From Aldrovandia affinis (Eukaryota; Chordata; Actinopteri; Notacanthiformes; Halosauridae): a DNA stretch of 64,000 nt. A program made the translations under genes and the position numbers. The DNA is taken from NCBI GenBank assembly GCA_029706075.1, contig JAINUG010000216.1, forward strand, positions 434,001-498,000, given 5' to 3'. The notes beneath the pieces were generated by a model that was not told the DNA's origin, did no database searches, and saw nothing but the letters and a program-made list of their open reading frames with translations. This document shows positions 23,432-35,100 of the stretch, one piece after another (position 1 is the stretch's first letter; each line of letters starts with the position of its first letter).

Positions 23432-24667
23432 CTAAATTTTTGACTCATCAAAGTAGCCACCATTTACAGATATAACAGCCGAACACACTCGTGGCATTCT
23501 TTCTACAATGGAAATCAAATATTGTTCGGAAAGTTCTTCCCAACACTGTTGCAGAAGTTCCCACAAATGTGTTGCACTTGTAGGTTGTTTTGCTTTCACC
23601 CTTCTGTCCAGTTCATCCCAAACCAGCTCGATGGGGTTGAAGTCTGGAGTCTGTGCTGGCCATTCCATTATTTGAAGCCGACCATCTTGTTCTTTTCTTC
23701 TAAGGTAGTTCTTACATAGCCTGGTATGTTTTGGGTCATTATCTTGCTGTAGGATGAACCCCTGACCAACTAGGCGTATACCAGAGGGTATTGCATAGCA
23801 TTGCAAAATGCAGTGGTAGCCTTTTTGGTTCAGGGTGCCAGTCACACTGTGCAAGTCGCCGACTCTGGATCCAGCAAAGAGCCCCAGACCATCCTCCTCA
23901 ATGTTTGACAGTTGGTGTCACACTGAAGAACCATCCTTTCGCCTACTCAATAGCCTACTGATTGTTTTATTGCTGCCTTTGAATTGTAGCTACAGATTTA
24001 CCTACAGGGTCCTAGTTTAACTATGTGGTTGCTCCTAGCACCTGGAATTGTACTCCCCTCTAGGGTGGCTTTCAGCTAAACTGTTCTTGACTACGGTTAA
24101 CACTTTGTTGTACGTCGCTCTGGATAAGAGCGTCTGCCAAATGCCTGTAATGTAATGTAATGCCTACAAAAACCCTACGTGATGAATCGAAGATTTAACA
24201 TTTTGATTAATCGGTCCATAAGACCTTCCAGTCTTCAGTAGTCCACTGGCAGTGCTTCATGGCCCAGGCAAGCCTCTTTTTATTTTGTGATCTTAGCCAT
24301 GGCTTTCTTACTGCCACTCGACCGGTCAAACCTGCAGCTTGAAGTCTTCTCTTCACAGTTGAAACTGAGACTTCCTTACTTCGACCAGTGTTAAACTGTG
24401 CTTGAAGCTGTTGTCCTGTGCTTGAGCCGCCTATCATGCAAGCTTTTGACTCTCAGAAACTTGTCTTCTGATTTTGTTGTGGCTTTGGGTCTGCCAGACC
24501 TCTTCCTGCCAGAGTTTCCTCCAGTTCCCAAGTGCCTTTTGATGGTATAGGAAACTACTCACTGACACCTTGGTCTTCTTTGCAATTTCTCTAAAGGAAA
24601 GACCTACACTTTTAAGGGTTATAATGGGCTGTCTGTCTTCCTTTGTTAATTGCCTTTTTCTCACCAT
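23432..24667 (-). pseudogene. Tc1 transposase (DD34E type), interrupted
   Basis: Tc1 transposases cut and paste the element at TA sites using an RNase H-like DDE domain. Here the N-terminal HTH domain, the linker and the catalytic blocks are recognisable in separate frames. The catalytic segment 23854-23432 is open for 140 codons and retains DND and NPIE. The insertion between 23945 and 24170 removes the middle part. Confidence 0.85.
23947..24166 (+). mobile_element. L2 LINE 3' tail inserted in Tc1 element C
   Basis: The piece contains the L2 3' UTR, the conserved GTCGCTCTGGATAAGAGCGT stem-loop region and a TGTAATGTAATG tail. The short flank GCCTAC occurs on both sides (about 23941-23946 and 24163-24168) and may be the target duplication. 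The stem-loop is the feature recognised by L2-type reverse transcriptase in eel UnaL2. Confidence 0.85.
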
Positions 24668-25099
24668 TATGGTAGCAGTATACTACTTCCTGCAGTGCAA
24701 TATTGTCCAAATAATGCTTCAGAGGGTGTAGTAACACAGTCTGTTCCAACACTGCTTCTATATAGACAGAGGGTTTCTAAGTAACCAACAAAAGTTGGGA
24801 CACCTGTAGGAATTGTTTGCACCAACTTTCAAGGCTTAATTTACTTCCATTGCTGCAGAACAGCTGTAAGTTGTTAACCCATTACTTGTTCACTGAAACG
24901 GGCCTTTTTTTATAAATGAAATGTACATAATTTTTCCATTTTTAGAAACCTAAACCTTTTTTTTTTAACCTCTGGCAGTTTACCGCTTACCTTTGTACCA
25001 TTTCAGGATATACACTGGACTTGTATAACTGCTTAAATTTCAGTAAAACATGGAAAAAAGGGGGTGTTCTAAAACTTTTGACTGGTAGTGTATATAATG

Positions 25100-26750
25100 C
25101 CTGTTGGAACAGGCACATAAATACAACTTTAAAAAGACCAATATGGCAATAAGTGTTGTTACAAATGTATCCATTCAGAAAAGATTCTTCTGAACCAAGG
25201 AGAGATGTTATCTCCATTATATGAAGGTATTAAAAGGTTTAAAAACTTTTTTATATATATATATTCTGTATTATATAGGCATTGATTATATTCATTTTGA
25301 TTCAGGTGAAACACAAAGTAAAAAATAAAGTTCTGTAAAACCCCACTGGAATGATTTTGTTTATATTCAAATGAAATATGAATAAAAAATATGAATATAT
25401 GAAACTCAAATCACATTGAGAACTATGGAGTTGTTGATTGATTGACTAAACTGATTAACCTGGTGGCGAAGGTACTTTATGAGAGAGACGTAAATGCTAC
25501 CATGCTAATATTATGTTATGAAACAGGATGCAAAGCATTTACCTTTCGAAACTGAAAACAAGATAAATGCTTAAGAACAGCAGAAAATGTGCATTTGTTC
25601 TTACAAACCATGTAGACATAGAAAATACTTTGAGAAATATTAAATATATAAACTTGGAAAGATAACACTGCATGTCTGCTTGGTTATGAAGACAGTATTG
25701 AAAAGTATCATAATTACAGGACAAAGTCCAGTATAGAACATAGTACAGTATAAAATAAAAGGCGGTACAATGCAGTCAATAAAAAGTAGCAAGGAAAGCT
25801 ACATACTTGGTCCAGGCAAAGGTCAAGGAACATCAAACCGGTTTCAAACAATCCATTTCAATATATTTTCCTCACACCAAACTAATGCATTCACTCCACA
25901 CAAATCCCTCACCTAAATGACTTGCCAAAGCACCTTATATGCAGTTCACCCATTAAGGTGAGTGGATTCAGGTGTTCCTTATTGGCCTTTAATTAGGGGG
26001 TCATGGCAGGAACCCAGAGTCAAGCAGATGGCGCCATTTCCTCCACTTCTCACTACATCTCTTGCCATGCCACACTAGAAAAAGTGAGTTTAAACAGAGT
26101 CCACTGATTCCTCATAATTTTTTAAAGAAGTCCTACTATGTCCTACAGAAGTGTCAACAGACATATTTTCACAATTGAAAGCTATAATCTACTTACAAAT
26201 CAATCAGTATGATTTTGTGTGTGTGTGTGTAGCGCCAACTGTCTACTACACTGCAATGCGCACCTCATTTGTGATCGTAATACAGTGAATGCATTGAATG
26301 CAATGAGGTGGTGAAAAATGCATGCCCTAATTTATAACGTGACCTGTCATGACTGATTTGTATTGTGGTTTACAAACAGCAGATGAAATTAAATATTTAC
26401 ATAAGTACATAATACAAATATTTACATAAGCACGTACATTTGTTTCATCCTCTGATTGGAAATGCTTTTCCAAATTATAAAGATTTGAAAATGACCATTA
26501 TATAATTCCAATGAAATCTTTTCCTATCCGTTCAAACTTGCAATCCAATTCCATGTGTTTAGACTGAGAAGGTTTTTCCTAGTTGTTGTACTCAGTGTCA
26601 CATCCGACCCCTGATGATCATCTCATCAGTGTACACTCATTATGGAAAATGATGTGTACATAGAATGTCAGTGACAGGAGAAGATGCATGCTGGAACATT
26701 TACATTCAGATCTGATACCAGCGGAATCTTACCCAGAATACCTCCAGATG
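25100..26750. other. Unassigned DNA downstream of vipr2
   Basis: No gene or clear repeat, apart from a GT run at about 26216-26232 and a TATATA run near 25250-25263. Confidence 0.4.
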
Positions 26751-26907
26751 CAGTGGCGATTTTAGGGTTTTAAAACAGGTGGTGCAATGGGCAGAAATCA
26801 TTTTCTTTTAAAAGTTTTTTGACATTGATTTGAAAATTGTAATATTTTTTATATCAACAGTAGGGGGTGCAAATGCACCCCCTGCACCCGTGGTAAAATC
26901 GCCACTG
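26751..26907. mobile_element. hAT MITE, 157 bp
   Basis: The ends CAGTGGCGATTTTA and TAAAATCGCCACTG are perfect inverted repeats. The identical 8-bp flanks TCCAGATG lie at 26743-26750 and 26908-26915. There is no coding capacity. Confidence 0.93.
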
Positions 26908-26915
26908 TCCAGATG

Positions 26916-27614
26916 CAATTGAAATCAGATGTCTACAAATCTGATCCATATCCTATAATGTTTAGACTGCCATCATGGAATGCAACATGTATTGGAAATC
27001 GGATATATGTCACATGAAAAACAAGTGTAAACTATGCATTTGGGGAATACTGAACACTTCAATAACCATCTATTATATTCTAAAGGTAAGGAAATTATTA
27101 TTAAATGGGGGGGAGGGGAGCAGGGGGTAGTGCTCCTTTAATTCAAATGCAGTGTTAATGTAATAATGTCATTAGATATTATTATAGATCATATCTAACA
27201 TAACTGCAAGAGAGTATATGTTTTGTGCATCATAAACATATACTGTCCATGGCACAATCACTGGCTTGAGTGGTTGCAAAAGTTGCATCTTGACCACTTA
27301 TATGATAACCACTTTTTCTCAAATAGAGAGAATATTGCTTTGCCAATATTTTTGCACCTCTCCATGTGGGAGCAGGTCTCTACATGAGATGAAAACATAA
27401 ACACAAAATCAACTTTTGTTCTTATTTGATCTAAAACAGATTACATGTTAAAGAAATTATATCCAAATCTTTACCACAGTAGCAGAAATGACCAGATGTA
27501 CAGATTTACCACAGTAGCAGAAAAGAATGATGTTTCATGAACGCCTGCAGTGGATGGAGCTACCATATGCTGTTAATCACTGATACAGTACATACTGTAT
27601 GAACCATTAAACAT
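26916..27614. other. Unassigned AT-rich DNA
   Basis: No gene, RNA or structured repeat was seen. Confidence 0.4.
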
Positions 27615-27619
27615 TTTCA

Positions 27620-27860
27620 ATTATTTTTTACATTTTTCCCCAATTTGGTGGCCAATTGTACCCTCTATTGGTTCAATGACCCTCCCCTCGAGCCCGTCGC
27701 CTGCAACTATGGGACCAGCCGCTACCCTGGGACCAGTAGTGATGAGGGCGAGCAAACCGACTCCTTCGAGACGGACCCCGCCGAGCTGTCGACAGTGAAT
27801 CCGATACATGCAGGGAAGCTTTCTGTACCAGCGGCGAGCTCGTGCCAGCTTAAAATTGGT
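27620..27860 (-). repeat. tRNA-derived SINE, family A, minus strand
   Basis: The sequence starts with CCCCAATTTGGTGGCCAATT, the reverse complement of the family A tail, and contains the inverted CTCCTTCGAGACGGA body block. The tRNA-like head is not clear. Confidence 0.65.
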
Positions 27861-28439
27861 CAAACAATGTCAAAATGCATGTGAATGAGTTTAGATAAAC
27901 ACTTCTAAAACCCTTTTTGTGCATGTGTGTGTTTTTACACTACAGGTGTTGGAGGGGATGCAGGAATGCATTTTGAAGTGGGGGTGCATTTGAAGTATAT
28001 AGGCCATTATTCATTATGAGATATGAGGTCATTTTTTATTTAATCAAACAGGCTTTTATTATAGTACATTCATGCTGTCTAATTTAAGTCAGTTTCCAAA
28101 GACAACTGCTGATCTCCCATAGACTAGCACTGAGCTGAAAAATAGGCCATAATTCTAGCCAAAGTAGCCTAACTGCATTCATGTTTTTAATCATAAATGT
28201 TCAATTTGAATTATAACAATGATTATTTCATCAGAGAAAAATCTAAACTGAATAAAATTGGAAATTTCATTGGACCCATGTCACTGGACCCATGATGGAA
28301 GACACGCATTTCCTATGTTTATCTTCTGTTGTAAAGTTGCAGCAATTTCCAACTAAAATGTTTATCAATGTATCATTGTGTTGTGTCTGAATATAGAGTG
28401 CTGCTGGTGCAGTTACAATATTGGCCTATGGAATTCTAG
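27861..28439. other. Unassigned DNA beyond the vipr2 3' end
   Basis: No gene or repeat recognised. Confidence 0.35.
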
Positions 28440-29028
28440 AATACATGCAGTAAATACTATTTATTTGGTTAAATATTTTCAGACATGAATGTTTAAAATA
28501 ATGCATCTCTACTTTGGAAAACATTTGGAGAATGTATGTTTTTTTGTTCCTTTCCTTGATCGTTTGAGAACATTGACCACACATTGGGAGACTAGACCTC
28601 ACACATACTGTGCACCTGTGTCTGGGAACTACACCCAGGCTCTTAAAGTGTTGGCATACTCCAAGGTTTGGGATACTAGGTTTGAGGTAAATCACAAAAT
28701 TGAGTTGAAAGGTGACAGGAATATTGAAGTCCTGAAAATTGTTTGTGTGCAGGCTGAACCGCATGTTACACATTTCAAGACCAAGTTGTGAGGCAGCAAA
28801 ATTTAGGATTTATATTATTACACAATAATGTGAAAAAATGTATTAAGATAAAAAATGATTAAAATAAAAGCATGCATGAGAATTTGATATTTGTGTATTC
28901 ACAAGAATAAAGCAATGAATTAAATTACACAAACTTGCTCGGCAGTCATGTTCAGTACTGCACAAATGTGTCAACAGGTATAAGAAACAGGGGGGGTCCC
29001 TCCTCTGCTCCCCCCTCCCTGAACCCCC
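28440..29028 (-). other. vipr2: Probable vipr2 3' untranslated region
   Basis: No second gene is recognisable after the vipr2 stop codon. The first AATAAA on the minus strand that I found is at 28465-28460. The transcript could end shortly after it, but the signal sits in AT-rich DNA and other ends are possible. Open frames on either strand here have no recognisable product. Confidence 0.3.
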
Positions 29029-29190
29029 TCATAGGATGGTGGTTTCAGTCTGCAGGAAGGACTGGGCCCTGGAGTTCCGGTGGAACTGGGACATGTTCTC
29101 TGATCCATTTCGGGAGATGTGGAGTCTGTAATCGCGGCTCAGGTAGGTGAGGCCGAGGCTTTGCCACTTCCTCTTCAGCTCACCCTGAAC
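29029..29190 (-). CDS. vipr2: vipr2 exon 13 (C-terminal tail and stop)
   Basis: The final coding exon has 53 codons plus TGA. It begins VQGELKRKW (helix 8) and ends [15 protein letters not shown], close to the VPAC2-specific tail as I recall it. SRDYR and NGSE in the middle also match. The acceptor is GGCGTAG. The serine-rich tail is the usual site of receptor phosphorylation in the family. A minus-strand SINE ends about 270 bp upstream on the gene strand. Confidence 0.95.
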   Translation of the reverse strand, partial: VQGELKRKWQSLGLTYLSRDYRLHISRNGSENMSQFHRNSRAQSFLQTETTIL

Positions 29191-32100
29191 CTACGCCAGA
29201 GTCGTGAATCAATATCCATATACCATCAATCATTTATATTATAATACAATATTTATAAGATGTGTTTAACAATTAAATGATCGATTATTACTTGAATTGT
29301 TCAATTAGAATTACTTTATAATTATTTCAATATTAGCAATTAGTCAATGGAATCTATTTTGTAGATTAAAGAACAATTTTCTGTTGAAATAATAGAAAAA
29401 TATATAATAATTCTTAATAATAAAAAATTTAAAAGGAAGATGCTCAGCCATTTTAAAAAAAAATTTGTTTCAGATTTTTCCCCGTTTTTCCCCCCAATTT
29501 GGAAGCCAATTATACCCTCTATTTATTTTGATTAACCCTCCCCCCACGAACTCGCTGCCCATCTCTACAGGGCAAGCTACTCTCCGGCAATGATCCAGCT
29601 CCTTCGAGATGGAACTCACGACCCCCTTTCTGGAGACAACCTTACTTGCTTCACATTTCACCCAATAGGCGGCTGCATATATGAGAAAAAAAACACCTTA
29701 CCCTAAAAAAATTGTAACAAAAGGTTTCTCAACAGTTTTTTGTAGTATTAGGTGTCCTTAATAACATACTAAAAGTCTACCAAAATCTGAAAATTACACT
29801 AGAAAGGTGTAATTTTCAAGATGGCCAAAAATTCCTTAAAATACCCTAACTCCTTCATTATTTATCCTAGACAAGTAATTTTTGTGTCTAACCCTATGTT
29901 CTTGGGGCCTAGAAATCCATTGGACTTGTCCAAATTGCAGAGATACAATTACATAATTGTGAAATCCAATATTTTGTGTGACTCTATTAAAACCCTCTGA
30001 AAGGGTCACCCATTTCAAGTGAACTAAGTTAATTAATATGTAATAAATACCATCTAGTTATTTTTTTACTGGAATAAGGCTTCATGATATCCTCAAAAAC
30101 AACTAAACACAACAAAACTAATTGTCACAATTTTCAGTTGATCACAATATTGGCAGTTGATAGATAGTATTGCTTGCATTATTGAAAAGTTGTGGATAGC
30201 TCTGTGGATCAAATTTGGCTCAAACTAAATTCATCTTTGACTATACACCCCACCCCTCCCCTTCCTCGGGAAAAAATATTTTCTCGCAGTATGAACGCAG
30301 AAACTTGTGAATGGTGAATCGACCATCCAGACCTGTGTGAATGTGTTTCTGCTCCCAAATCAAGCAAAAAATGTCATAGAGGACCTTGGGAGCAAGGCGA
30401 TGGTGGTTATGTTTGGTGGCAAAAATACCGATTCACTTCCATCTTTGCGCTACAATCTTCTTAGCAAGAAAATTGTGTCTGCCAAGTCATTTGTTACCCC
30501 AGAACATCTCCCTTCTACAGAGTCCTCGACTAAATATCATTGCCAAAGAGTTTATTATCAGATCATGGTGTGGATTGAAATGGAGAGTGACATGAATCCG
30601 GTGGATTGGGGATGGAAATTGGAGGACAATCGGTTTATGCCAGTTATGACCAATAAAACTGCTGCCCCAGAAAGCCTCCTGCAGATGGTCCACTGTAATT
30701 GCACAACTGCCTGCCGAACACAACGGTGTAGTTGCAGAGGATACGGACTACCATGCATGCCTGCTTGTGGACCATGTCAAGTCAAAATTGTGAGAATCCA
30801 CATAATCAACCTTTATGGGAGGAAGAGTGTGACGACTAATTGTAAATCTGGTGCGGATCAAAGAGAAAATAAAATAATAAAAACAAAAAACAAAAAAATT
30901 AATAAAAGCATGAAAAAAAAAAAAGAAAAAAGAAAGAAAAAAAGGCATCCTGTTTTTACTCATTTCACAGTACCACATAGTAATAATGAATTTATTCCTT
31001 ATTGGTATCAAAATAAATCTCATGAAAGCTTCAACAGAATGTGAATTATAAGTGAAATCACCATTATGCATTATGGCACGTGGAAAAAGGAGAAATGTCC
31101 AATTACATTGGAACATTTTCTTCACTTTTAACATAAATATGCTTATAACCAATTGCTTTAATATATAATTGTACTTGTAATCACTTCACTATAATTTATA
31201 TATGCTAATTGGATTACTAGATCACCAAAACATGGGGTTAGGCACCAAAATTACTTGTCTAGGATAAATAATGAAGGAGTAATGGTCTTTTAAGGAACTG
31301 GCGGCGGCCATCTTGAAAATTAGATCTTTCTAGTGGTCAGATTTTTGTAGACTTTTGATATGTTATTAAGTACACCTGATACTACAATAAACCATTGAGA
31401 AACCTTTTGTTACAATTTTTTTAGGGTCAAACCATATTTGCAGCTGACTACAAAGAAATACTCAGTGAATGGTCATTTGTTAGGGCACCAAGGCCAAAGC
31501 CCAAGGCACCAAGGCCAAAGAGGAAAAAAGACTAAATGTGTTAGTTTTGAAGCAAGTACACCATCACACAAATAAATATATAGAGATCAGTGCAGTAGAT
31601 AGTGTATCTTGAGAGGTTTTGTGAGTGAATTTGACAAAATCGCCAGAACACATTTTAAAGGTTTGTAACTGGTCTGTCACCTCTGGTGTCCATTGCCTGG
31701 AACCCAGTTTTTTACATGGTATAAATACAAAGCTACTGCCCCCATGCTCTGTCACACTGCATTAAACTGCATTGTCAGTTAGACTGAATAGAATAAATTA
31801 AAGGAAATTAAGGCTTACCTCACTGTTCAAAAAGCAGTAAAGAATGGCGACAACCAGGCCCTGCAATCAAAAATATTCTAATAAATGTATGCATGTTCCA
31901 CAACATCACAGCATTTATATTAAGTACCATGTCAAGAATCTCAATGTAACATGACCATATCTGACTGAGACACACAGGACAGGGAAATACATCAGGGGAG
32001 TGCACTTGTACCTGAAATGACCCGGTGACCAGATCAAAAATTATTTTGTAATTTTCCATGGCTTCATTTTCATTTAGATACACAAAGATGACATAATTGA

Positions 32101-35100
32101 CTCCAAACAAAGGGATCAGCAGCAGAGTGGATTTGGCCAGTCTCCTGAAAGCAACAAACAACAACAATTAAAAATAAGTTCTTTTTTTTGTGATCGTGTT
32201 GCTTATTTGCACAGCAGGGCATGACAATGGCACTCATTTCTTGTTCAAGAGAAGGAATGGTGACCCTCAGTTCTGGACCTGTGACCCAGGGCCGTGCACA
32301 GACATTTTGGGGGCAGGGGCTCAAGCAAAAAAAAAAAGGGCACTCACCCCACCGACATGCACTATTACCACCCCGATGTTGTCACACCGCCGCCATCCAT
32401 AATCACACACTATGTTCATAACATGGGACCTGTTTAAATTCTATTGAAACACAGAAACCACAGATTTGATGTAGTAATGCAAGTCAGTCTGTGTAAGTAA
32501 TGCAGTCAGTCAGTCAGTGTTCAGTTGTTTAGACCAATTCAGTCACATTAGATCAGTGGTTATTTTTTCAATAAATTTTTTTGGAAGGATGCAATTTAAT
32601 GGAATTCAAACAAAAAACTTTTATTTTAACAGGGAAACACACTGCTACATGCCCAAACAATAATACACTTTTAAACATCACGTTTTTAGAAAACTGGCTA
32701 TAAAGAAAAGGGGGTGACTACACTAAACTAGCAAAACTATGCAAAACGTAACTACCTGCTTCAGAAATTAATTGCATTGCAAGTTAATTGTAAGTTGTCC
32801 TGCAATGAAATGACAGCATGAAGGTGGCAAGTCCTACTGACCTGCTTCATAGATTTTTTACGGATATATAACATAAAAAGTAAGTAAGTGTTGTTTAATC
32901 ATGGTTTCATAATTAAAACAGTGCCTACCTGAGTGATATCATTTACCGTAACTGAACTGGGGCTGGAGATGCGGTGCTTTTCATAACAAGTTGTATTTGG
33001 AATTTCGGAAGATGCGATGTTGATTGATTGATTGAGACAAAACCATTTGGAGGGGGCCGGGGTTGGAGAGCGGAGTACTTTTTAAATTGATAAGGTGTAT
33101 TTTTTCGTGGATACTACTATACATTTCCCTCTTTATATTTGATAGAATTTCAATAACAAATAAAGAAAAAATAAAATACAATTAACACCAGCCAAAAAAA
33201 GGGCAAAAGGGCAGGGGCTCAAGCCCCCCTTGGGCCCTATCACATGCCTGCTGTGACCCCCAGCTCAAAAGCCCACCTGTGCGCATCCACAAAAACTCCA
33301 CCTCAGCCACCTTTGGGTTCAGCAGAATTAAGAGCCAGGGAGCAATTCATTATGATTTTTTCACACATCAAAATAAGGGGCGAATTCCCAGACCTCAGCA
33401 ACTTTTTCCCCCTTCCCGTATTTGGAATCGCCAGCTATACTATGCTCTCATGTCACCACTTGCCACCACATTTAACTCTGAAGGAGACATCAAGAAGAGG
33501 GCTAAATGCTAATTCTACCTCTCTAGACTACCCAAAGATTTAAATCCATAATAAATACTGTACATAAATACAGTATATTTCATAAATCTGTTTATAATTT
33601 TAATTTTCCATACCCTAAGTCCAGGTTAAGGTAAGCCAATCTTTATGTCCATGATTTGGCCTTAATATTCAACAACAAATTTGAGACTCTTTTGTTAACT
33701 TTTTGTTTTCATCTCGAAGGATCTGGCTCCTTCGAGATGGAACCCCCCACCCCCAAGCAGCGGACAGCCAAATGCCACCGCCGATCAGGGCTAACGACCC
33801 GGGCCAGTCTGGCAGAGACGTCCTTGATAGGCAGCTCACACTCGTAGAGGACCATCCAAAAGCGGGTGCATTAGACCGCTACGCTATTCGCCAGCCCCAT
33901 GAACAAAATTTTTCCTTCTTATTTTAAGCTGTGATGAAAGAAAACACACTGAGGGTCAGATTTGCTACAAGGTTGCAATATCTACGTCGGGTTTGTTAAA
34001 TGGTTGCAATGGATCAAATCACTATTAGGATGTAATTTGCGGGGTTTTGTCACTGTGCAACATTTTTTTAGATAAAAAAATTGTGAATGAGGGCATTTCA
34101 TTACTTTGATTGTGTAATTAGAAACAGTCTTAGTAAACTGGTCTTTAATGTGTCGGTATCTGCGACTGCAAAATTGCTGCATTATAGCGACAGTTTTTGC
34201 GCTGTGACTATTTCCTTAGTAGATGTGACCCTGAATCTCAAGTAGTACAATAAAGTAATACCTTCTTAAATAAGGCTATTCATCAGCTGTGCCAGCTCTA
34301 GCCAGGAGTGCCACCAGGGGGCAGCGATTGGCTGTCTGCCCCAGGGAGGGAGGAGGGAAGCTCGCTGCGTACAGGAGTGGCTCTCGAGTACCGGAGTTAC
34401 GGTCGACAGCTTGGCGAGCGCCGTCTCAGAGGAGACGATACTTTGCTTGTGTCTCTGCCAGTCACAGGGCTACGGCAGAACTCGATACGAGGGGGGATTG
34501 ACATGAAAAATGGAGGGTGTAATTGGCTACTATATTGAGAGATAACGGGATAAAATCAGGAACAAATTCTTTAAAAAAATAAAATAATAATAAGGCTATT
34601 CAAATTTAAAATCAGACCAAGGTACAGTATACCTGAAAACCTCTACATCAGAGTAGAAAACATAATCATAACTCCATTCACTTTATTTTGGCAGTTGGGA
34701 CACTATGGAGAATCATCACTCTGAAAGGCTGCAATAGCATAGCCGCACTTTTCACTAACAAGTCAATTTTTTAACTAATTTTCTTATACAGCCTACAAAA
34801 AATAAGATATAAACCATGGTGTATATATACTGTGTGCTAGTGCATATACAATGATATATGGCACACCAGGGGTGATAATTGCCATTAACCATCCCTGAAG
34901 TGGCATATATTCTTACATATGCAGTAGCATATATATACACCCTGGCTACAATTAAATTACATGCACATATTTAAATAAAATTACATTTTAGCAAAGTTTT
35001 TGACCAATACTCTGTCATGGAAATCTCCTGCAATGCAAAAGTTACAGAATTCTGCCATGCTCCTGCTGACAGACAGAATAGACTATGCAACTGTACTGGT

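Larger units (their letters stand above)
23348..25095 (-). mobile_element. Tc1 element C (minus strand), with an L2 tail inserted
   Basis: The right terminus is near 25075-25095 (AAAACTTTTGACTGGTAGT). The transposase reads from 24667 down to 23432 in pieces: [57 protein letters not shown], and [13 protein letters not shown]. The two Asp blocks and the final Glu are present, but frameshifts and the L2 piece at 23950-24165 break the gene. The plus-strand copy at 51330-52545 is the same family. Confidence 0.85.

Noticed and set aside
28426..28791. Overlapping open frames of 100 and 115 codons beyond the vipr2 stop
   Set aside because: No recognisable domain on either strand, and the position fits 3' UTR. 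Treated as chance frames.
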